A stretch of DNA of 64,000 nucleotides, taken from positions 10,373,203-10,437,202 of the forward strand of contig CM060131.1 in NCBI GenBank assembly GCA_030522415.1. Direction: 5' to 3'. The translations under genes were made by a program, and so were the position numbers. Shown here in pieces: positions 57,995 to 64,000 of this stretch. The first letter of the stretch is position 1. Every line of letters starts with the position of its first letter. Origin of the DNA: Channallabes apus (taxonomy: Eukaryota; Chordata; Actinopteri; Siluriformes; Clariidae). The notes beneath the pieces were generated by a model. That model was not told the DNA's origin. It saw only the letters and a list, made by a program, of their open reading frames with translations, and did no database searches.

Positions 57995-58321
57995 GTGGTT
58001 GTTATTTATATAGTGCTTTAAACAATGCAAAGCAGCTTTACAGAAGCAAAAAGAAAATGAGTATGAAAATATGCATTTAGAAAAATGATCAGGTTGCTGA
58101 TGTCCCTGATGCTTTCTTAGTGACGCCGTTTGTTTGTACCGTTAATCAAGATAAAATATTAACTGATATACAAAGTATATGAGTTGTCAAGATGAGATGA
58201 GTTTAATGTGCTGTGAGGTTATTTCTGAACAAATCATATTTGATTCAATGATAATTTATTCATCTGCTTAACAATAGCAACAACAACAACAACAACAACA
58301 ATTAAACACTTAAAATAAAGC

Positions 58322-58389
<68 letters not shown>
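58322..58389 (+). repeat. (CTAT)n microsatellite
   Basis: About 17 uninterrupted CTAT units. Confidence 0.97.
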
Positions 58390-58676
58390 ATGCTAATTGT
58401 AATATATTCTGATATTATCTATTGATATTTATTAATGCAATGCTAATTATAAAATGTTATTAGTTTATTGCTATGTATGATGCATGATTGATTGATTTGT
58501 TTGTCTTATTAATTGCTAGTTGCAATATGAGACATTATTTGTTTGTTTGTTTGTTTATCTATTTATTTACATATGGTTAACTGTGATATATTTATTTGAT
58601 TAGTTTATTAATTTAAGTATAATATAATTAATAATACATATCATTTCATATTGTATTTTATAATTAAGTATTATTA

Positions 58677-58707
<31 letters not shown>

Positions 58708-60715
58708 AAATGATATTACTATATAAATAATATCATGAAAAGCTAATTACAAATGGATTTGTGCGCATGATATATTCAGTAAAAATATCTATAGAACCTC
58801 AAAGGGTTTCGCACGGAGACAAATGAAGAACCATAAGATTTCCAGCTCTATCCCTATGATGTAACATCTTATAAAAAATTATACTGTTATTAGTAATAAT
58901 AAATGAATATAAATAAAACTACTGCTATGCCGTTCTGACATCTGCAAGAACTTTAATGCCGGTGTAACCAGTTGTGTTGTCCCACATGAGTTGCGAGGCC
59001 CCTGCTGAAAAGGCTGTTTCCTTCCTGCAACGTGGAGAGCTATAACTCACCAGTGCCGGTTAGTGCTATAGGGCAGGTCATGGCATGTGGGCATAGCTGC
59101 GGTCTGCGTGCTTTATTGAGACAAGGCCAGTTGAACCAGTCTGTCCATCCATTGCTGGGAACCTCGAGTGAGTTATGTGTAAGTGTGTTTGCGCGTGTGC
59201 GTGTGTGTGTGTGTGTCTGTGTGTGTGTGTGTGTGTGTGATGATAGATTTGGAGGCCACCTTATGCTGTGTGAACATATTTTGTTGTTTTTGTCACTTCC
59301 CCTCTGCAGGATTATGGCTGTACAGGAGTGACACTAATGTTGGGGCTTTTGGCAAATGTGTAAAGGTGTACGTTTAGGTTTCATTTAGACAGTTTGTCCT
59401 GGCTTGGCTGTTTGCCATGGCTTAAGTCTTTTTTGTAGTCGTGGCAACCTCGCAAGAACATGCAACGAGTTGTTCTCACCTTTGCAGCGATAGATCTGGC
59501 AGCACAAATAGCCAATGAAATGAGTTTCGATGATGAGAAGCCAAGTCGGTGTGGGTCTGAAAGCAGGGCGCGTGTCAGGGACTTTATGAATATATATATA
59601 TATTTTTTTAAATGGTGTAGTCATCGTATCAAAACAGTAATCACAAATTTCAGAGATCATGCCGATTTTTACAGGTATAGCTCCATTTCCAAACCTGATT
59701 TCTAATGCATGTTGCGTTACAAGGTCCACATGGAGATCTCCATGAAGCAGCGTGGCGTTTGACCGCACCATGTGCAGCCCCCTAGGAATGCAAGCATCTT
59801 GTTGTGCAAGCCACAACAGGTTTAACCCACATCGCCCTGTCATCTGTGGTGAGAATGAATCATTGTATAAACCCAGATCTGCCTCCATCTCTACACCTCA
59901 GTGGCATGGTTGTCTATGTGTAGTCCGGCATTAAGCAGCTGGACCGTTGTGTTTCACCGCCGTGGGGACAGAGGGGGGGTGTAATTTTAGGCTTCAGATT
60001 TCTCTCTGTGGTCTCGGTAAAGAACCAGGGTGGGATTTCAGGGTTTGAGATGAAGGATAATAAAAGCATTAGAGAATCTTTCTGTGGTTTCGCCCTTTAA
60101 CATGTCCTTTCTTCGGCGTTCCCTCTTCCTTTCTGTTGTGTCGTTTCATCCGTAGCCTCCGTCGCAGGACAACAAGGAGGGACGACGAAACCAACGATGG
60201 ACGTCCGTGCGTCTTTAGGAAATGCAATTAGGAATGTTTAATTTCTTTTTTGTTTTTTTTTTCAGTCTGATGTACGCACATAAACCTTGGCGTGAATTTC
60301 AGCCTGCATTAAAGATCATCCGTCACTTTTGTTTAGCCACATGAAAGTGCTGTGCGAGCAGATCTGAGCACGAGCGGTTTCGTAATTTAATAATTTCCAG
60401 CTCTTAATTACACACAAATACTGATCTGATGGAACCCGATGTCACCGTGTGCGTCATTTGTTATCGAAATGGCTCGAGTGAGTCGAGCTCAGCAGGAGGT
60501 GGGCGAGGTTTAATTGTACTATGAATTATGATCAGCATTAAGATTTTTTTATTCGGATACGTTATAGGTGTCGTACTTATAGGCCATCTGTTATGTACAA
60601 TCCGCGAGCCTGCCTTGAGTGACACTGACATGACAATGGCATGGTGTTTTGTGCAACCCTGGTACGAATAACATTTTAACATAGTGGCTATAGGATTTAT
60701 ACACTTGCCCATCAA
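58390..60715. other. Intergenic, no gene recognised
   Basis: AT-rich at first, with an (AT)n run at about 58682-58706, then moderate GC with a (GT)n run near 59197-59239. The minus-strand frame at 59385-59888 (168 codons) is the longest here, but I do not recognise it and it spans a (TA)n run. The stretch 60270-60530 has homeobox-like TAATTA words and no repeats. Confidence 0.45.
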
Positions 60716-61185
60716 TTGATTAGGTACACCTGTTCAATTGTTTGTTAACGCAACAGATATTTCATCAGCTAATCACTTGGCAGTAACTCAGTGCATGTAG
60801 AAATGGTCAAGGCGTACTGCTGAAGTTCAAACTGAGCATCAGAATGGGAAAGATACTGCAGATGTTTTAAGTGACCTTGAACATGGCATTGTTGTTGGTG
60901 CCAGACGACCTGGTCTAAGTATTTCAAATGCTTAATCTATTGGGATTTTCATGCACATCTCTAGGGTTTACAGGGAATGTCTGTAAAAGAGAAAAGACCC
61001 AGTGAGAGGTAGTACTCTAAAATCCGATGTTGATGCCTGAGGTCAGAAGAGTATGGCCAAGACTGGTTTGAGCTACAGTTATTCAAATGACATCTTGTTA
61101 CAACCATCAAACCTTGAAGCAGATGGGCTACAGCAGCAGAAGACCACACCGGGTGACCCAGTACTAGCAAGGTGTACCTATTCAT
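60716..61185 (+). mobile_element. Tc1-like deletion derivative
   Basis: AGGTACACCT near the left and AGGTGTACCT near the right are inverted ends. Inside, the plus strand reads through a damaged Tc1 N-terminal helix-turn-helix region, with a TTTCAAATGCTTAATCTATT block. It then continues as transposase linker (AAGCAGATGGGCTACAGCAG). The catalytic domain is deleted entirely. Confidence 0.75.
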
Positions 61186-61469
61186 GTAGTTTTCGAAATC
61201 AGCATTTTTAATATGTGTTGTTCTAACTGTCTGAGATGAACACGTTCGTATGTAAGTAAAAATTCTGAGACCATCTTATTTGGTCTTGAATATTGAAGTC
61301 TGTTGTGCATTATTACCTGACTGAGCCGGGCACGTTGTTGACCTTTAGCCTTGTTTTTACTGAACTGATAAGAAAGGACTGGACCGGATAAAAAAAAGAT
61401 ATCAAGTGAAAAATATTGACATTACTATTAATATTTCTTATTATATATGATTAAATAAATTATAAATTT

Positions 61470-61816
61470 TTCATTCATTCATTCATCTTCTATACCGCTT
61501 TATCCTGTATTTAGGGTCGCGGGGACCTGGAGCCTATCCCAGGAGACTCAGGGAACGAGGCAGGGTACACCCTGGACAGCGTGCCAATCCATCGCAGAGC
61601 ACACACACACACACACACACACACACATTCACACACTATGGTCAATTTGGGAACGCCAATTAGCCTAATCTGCATGTCTTTGGACACCGGAGTACCCGGA
61701 GGAAACCCACCAAGCACGGGGAGAACATGCAAACTCCATGCACACAGAGACGGGAATCGAACCCGGACCCTGGAGGTGCAAGGCGACAGTGCTAACCACT
61801 ACACCACCGTGCCGCC
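61470..61816 (-). mobile_element. Full-length tRNA-derived SINE
   Basis: Head GGCGGCACGGTGGTGTAGTG, A box and B box intact on the minus strand, (GAAT)n tail at the left end. A small deletion in the CTTTGGAC region sets it apart from the intronic copies. Confidence 0.92.
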
Positions 61817-62620
61817 AATGATTAATTTTAATATTATTAAACATATTTTTTGGACATGAAATTAATGTCATGTTTGTTTTAATTGGAAATTTATTTTTAG
61901 AAAGAGGATAAATTATTTGCCAGTAATAAGATTAGGAACTTAATTAATTAATTAAATAAATAAATAAATCATGATTTTATATTACATTTCTTGTAATCTT
62001 GTAATAAACACTGAAAACATGTTTTTGACTGAATCCCTCATATGTAAATTAGAAAAGATGCCATTTTTTGCAATGTGTTTTTAATTTTTTTTTTTTAAGC
62101 ACTATGTAAAATAAACATTGTACAGTAGGTATTGAACTTCATGACCAGTCTTTTTCCCAACCTCGACTCCTTTGTAACAGAATGCATGCACTGAAGGAAG
62201 TGAAACTTCTTTTATAACAAACACAGTGACCAGAATTTCAGGGAACGTTACTGTATATCCTATAAAAACAAAACGGCGTTTAAATATTACTTTAAAATTC
62301 ATGTGCGTGTATACAGTAATCGTCTATTTTTCCCAAAGGAAAGAATGAACATGTCTTGGACTAGAAATGTATTTTGACATTTAGTGTTTAAGGAAATTAG
62401 GCTTTTGTGTGCGAAGACTTGGATCGTTTTTTTGTTCAGAAAGCTAGACTGAAGAACACTGGCTTATTCAAACATAACTGCCTTCCAGACATTCTCTTGA
62501 CAGGCAGACGACAACAATGTGTGTGTGAGTGTGACCTGTACACCTGCGGAGGCCTCACCCGCTGGATCAAACAAAAGGCCCGTGGACTGTGCAGTCAGTC
62601 GCAGACATGTTGCTCAAAGT

Positions 62621-62680
<60 letters not shown>

Positions 62681-62682
62681 CT
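62621..62682 (+). repeat. (CA)n microsatellite
   Basis: About 30 CA units with one AAAC interruption near the end. Confidence 0.95.
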
Positions 62683-64000
62683 GTAGGTTAGTCAGGGAAG
62701 CTCAGGGTTTAAAGGTGTGGCCTTCAGATTAGACAAAATGAGACGAGTGCTGGCCGGTCTCAATGCAGGCCGGTCTTGCCGCCTCTGTGACGGTGATGTG
62801 GCCCAGCGGAGACAAAGGGCACCTGGTAAGGTTTGAAAGCCCCACCAGGGGCAATCTCCATTCTCACATTCTCACATTACATTATGTAATTAGGTCTGTG
62901 TGGTCACCAACTGGTGTTGTATGAACTGCTGTGCAGCTTTCAATGAACTGTGTATGAGTGTGTGTGTGTGTGTGCACATGGGGCTGGAGGGTGTTGATGG
63001 GGAAGCAGAAGTGGTGCAGGTCCCAGGATGCTCACCTGTAATTCTCCCTCCCCTAAAGAGAGCCGGTGAATGGAATTTGGCTAAACTGGAGAGGTATAAA
63101 TGACACGGTTTGGTGCTTGCTCGACGCACTCCCCCCCCCTCCCTTTTCTGTAGTTCATCTGACGCAGTGATAATTGGGCATCGGGGTGAGAGCTACATAT
63201 GGTCCCTGCTACTCAGCCTCCCCCAGTCCATGCTGAAAGCTCATTAAAAAGCCTGCTTGTTAATGAGCTATAGGGATCATAGAGCACCACTATCATTATA
63301 TAGAGAACGGGGTGGGGTGGAGTGGAGTGTGTGTATGTTGGGGGGGGGGGGGGTCTGAAGATGCTGTGGTGATGGTTTTGTCCCATTACAAAGGAGATGG
63401 CCATTATCATAAGTCGCACCAGCAGGATGTCCAGAAGTCCGCTCTCACAATCCAGGGATTCTGGTTTAGTCCCACCGTAGTAACATCCCGGCATGTCCTA
63501 TAAATGAATTAACACCCATTTCAGTCTGGCATTGCATCTCATTCTATTCTCTGAACACGTTCAGATTCAATGAGACTGTTTTCAGAGTTTAATTATAATT
63601 ATATAAATCCTAATGCATGCCGATCTCTTTTTTCCATCAAATGCTACTGGACACCCAGTATATACTGTACTGTAGTTCACTTGGTTCAGTAGACCTTTCA
63701 CTGGAAAGGAGCCAGAACGAAAAGATCATTTTTATCATTCCCGGCAGACATGTTAGTGTATCTGGAGCTGGTAGAAGTGTATCTAGTGCAGCAGCACTTT
63801 TGGGATTCAAAGTCACTCTTGGGGTAAAAAATGGACCACCAACCAAAAACAACAGTGGGGTTGTGATTGCAAATGGACACTAATGAAGTCCTAGAAGTTC
63901 CATTAATACACTTTGCACGGTTTTGTCTTATAAAGCAGCCAGTGAGAACCAGGAGGTCACCATGCGGGAACTCCAGAGGTTACTTGAGATGAGGTTATGT
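62683..64000. other. Right edge, no gene established
   Basis: Mixed unique DNA with a (TG)n run near 62959, a C-run at 63131-63138 and a G-run near 63338-63352. The plus-strand frame at 63617-63883 includes RSVSSAAALLGF, which resembles a Tc1 helix-turn-helix. A second frame near 63945 (ENQEVTMRELQRLLEMR) looks like a protein but runs off the end. Both could belong to one transposon cut by the edge. Confidence 0.35.

Noticed and set aside
59385..59888. 168-codon minus-strand ORF
   Set aside because: No recognisable family or motif, spans a (TA)n-T run, and has no neighbouring exons with compatible splice sites.

Overview
The window looks like vertebrate nuclear DNA from a ray-finned fish. 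It is AT-rich and intron-rich, with long (CA)n, (GA)n, (GATA)n and (GAAA)n microsatellites. It carries many degenerate Tc1/mariner copies, hAT relics, an RTE-type LINE and two or three families of tRNA-derived SINE. Repeat content typical of ostariophysan fish (catfish-like) is my guess at the group, not a demonstration. No operons, CRISPR arrays, phage or other prokaryotic features were seen. Most open reading frames in the window are read-through of microsatellites and repeats.

Two protein-coding genes can be supported, both on the minus strand. At the left edge (759-884) is the first coding exon of a FosB-like AP-1 transcription factor. Behind it lies a promoter with a TATA box, a perfect CArG/SRE box and CRE-type sites. 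The remaining fosb exons lie off the left edge. From 52299 down to 24406 runs a complete calpain gene. I resolved it exon by exon: 21 coding exons, 2154 nt, 717 codons plus stop. Every splice junction has GT/AG and every phase agrees. It keeps the Cys-His-Asn triad and is best assigned to calpain-12 (capn12).

Layout: 1-1.6 kb, fosb exon 1 and promoter. 1.6-8.2 kb, intergenic DNA with old SINE remnants and two clusters of CRE/AP-1/X-box-like sites. 8.24-9.66 kb, a dead Tc1 element. 9.7-12.3 kb, no recognisable gene. 12.3-18.3 kb, a transposon graveyard with two related fold-back Tc1 derivatives, a 344-bp palindromic MITE and two deleted mariner copies. 18.3-24.4 kb, intergenic, with a hAT fragment and a SINE. 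24.4-52.3 kb, capn12, whose large introns hold nested transposons (hAT inside a SINE; LINE inside a Tc1; a repeat inside a Tigger-like element), long purine tracts and (CA)n arrays. 52.3-64 kb, upstream intergenic DNA with several Tc1 relics, SINEs and possible regulatory DNA, including a perfect DR2 nuclear-receptor site.

The two genes are not expected to act in one pathway: fosb is an activity-induced transcription factor and capn12 a cytosolic cysteine protease. I found no clearly new biological system. The most notable structure is how simple repeats are arranged at capn12 splice sites, especially complementary (UG)n and (AC)n tracts on either side of exon 5. Next come the two fold-back Tc1 derivatives that share an internal junction.
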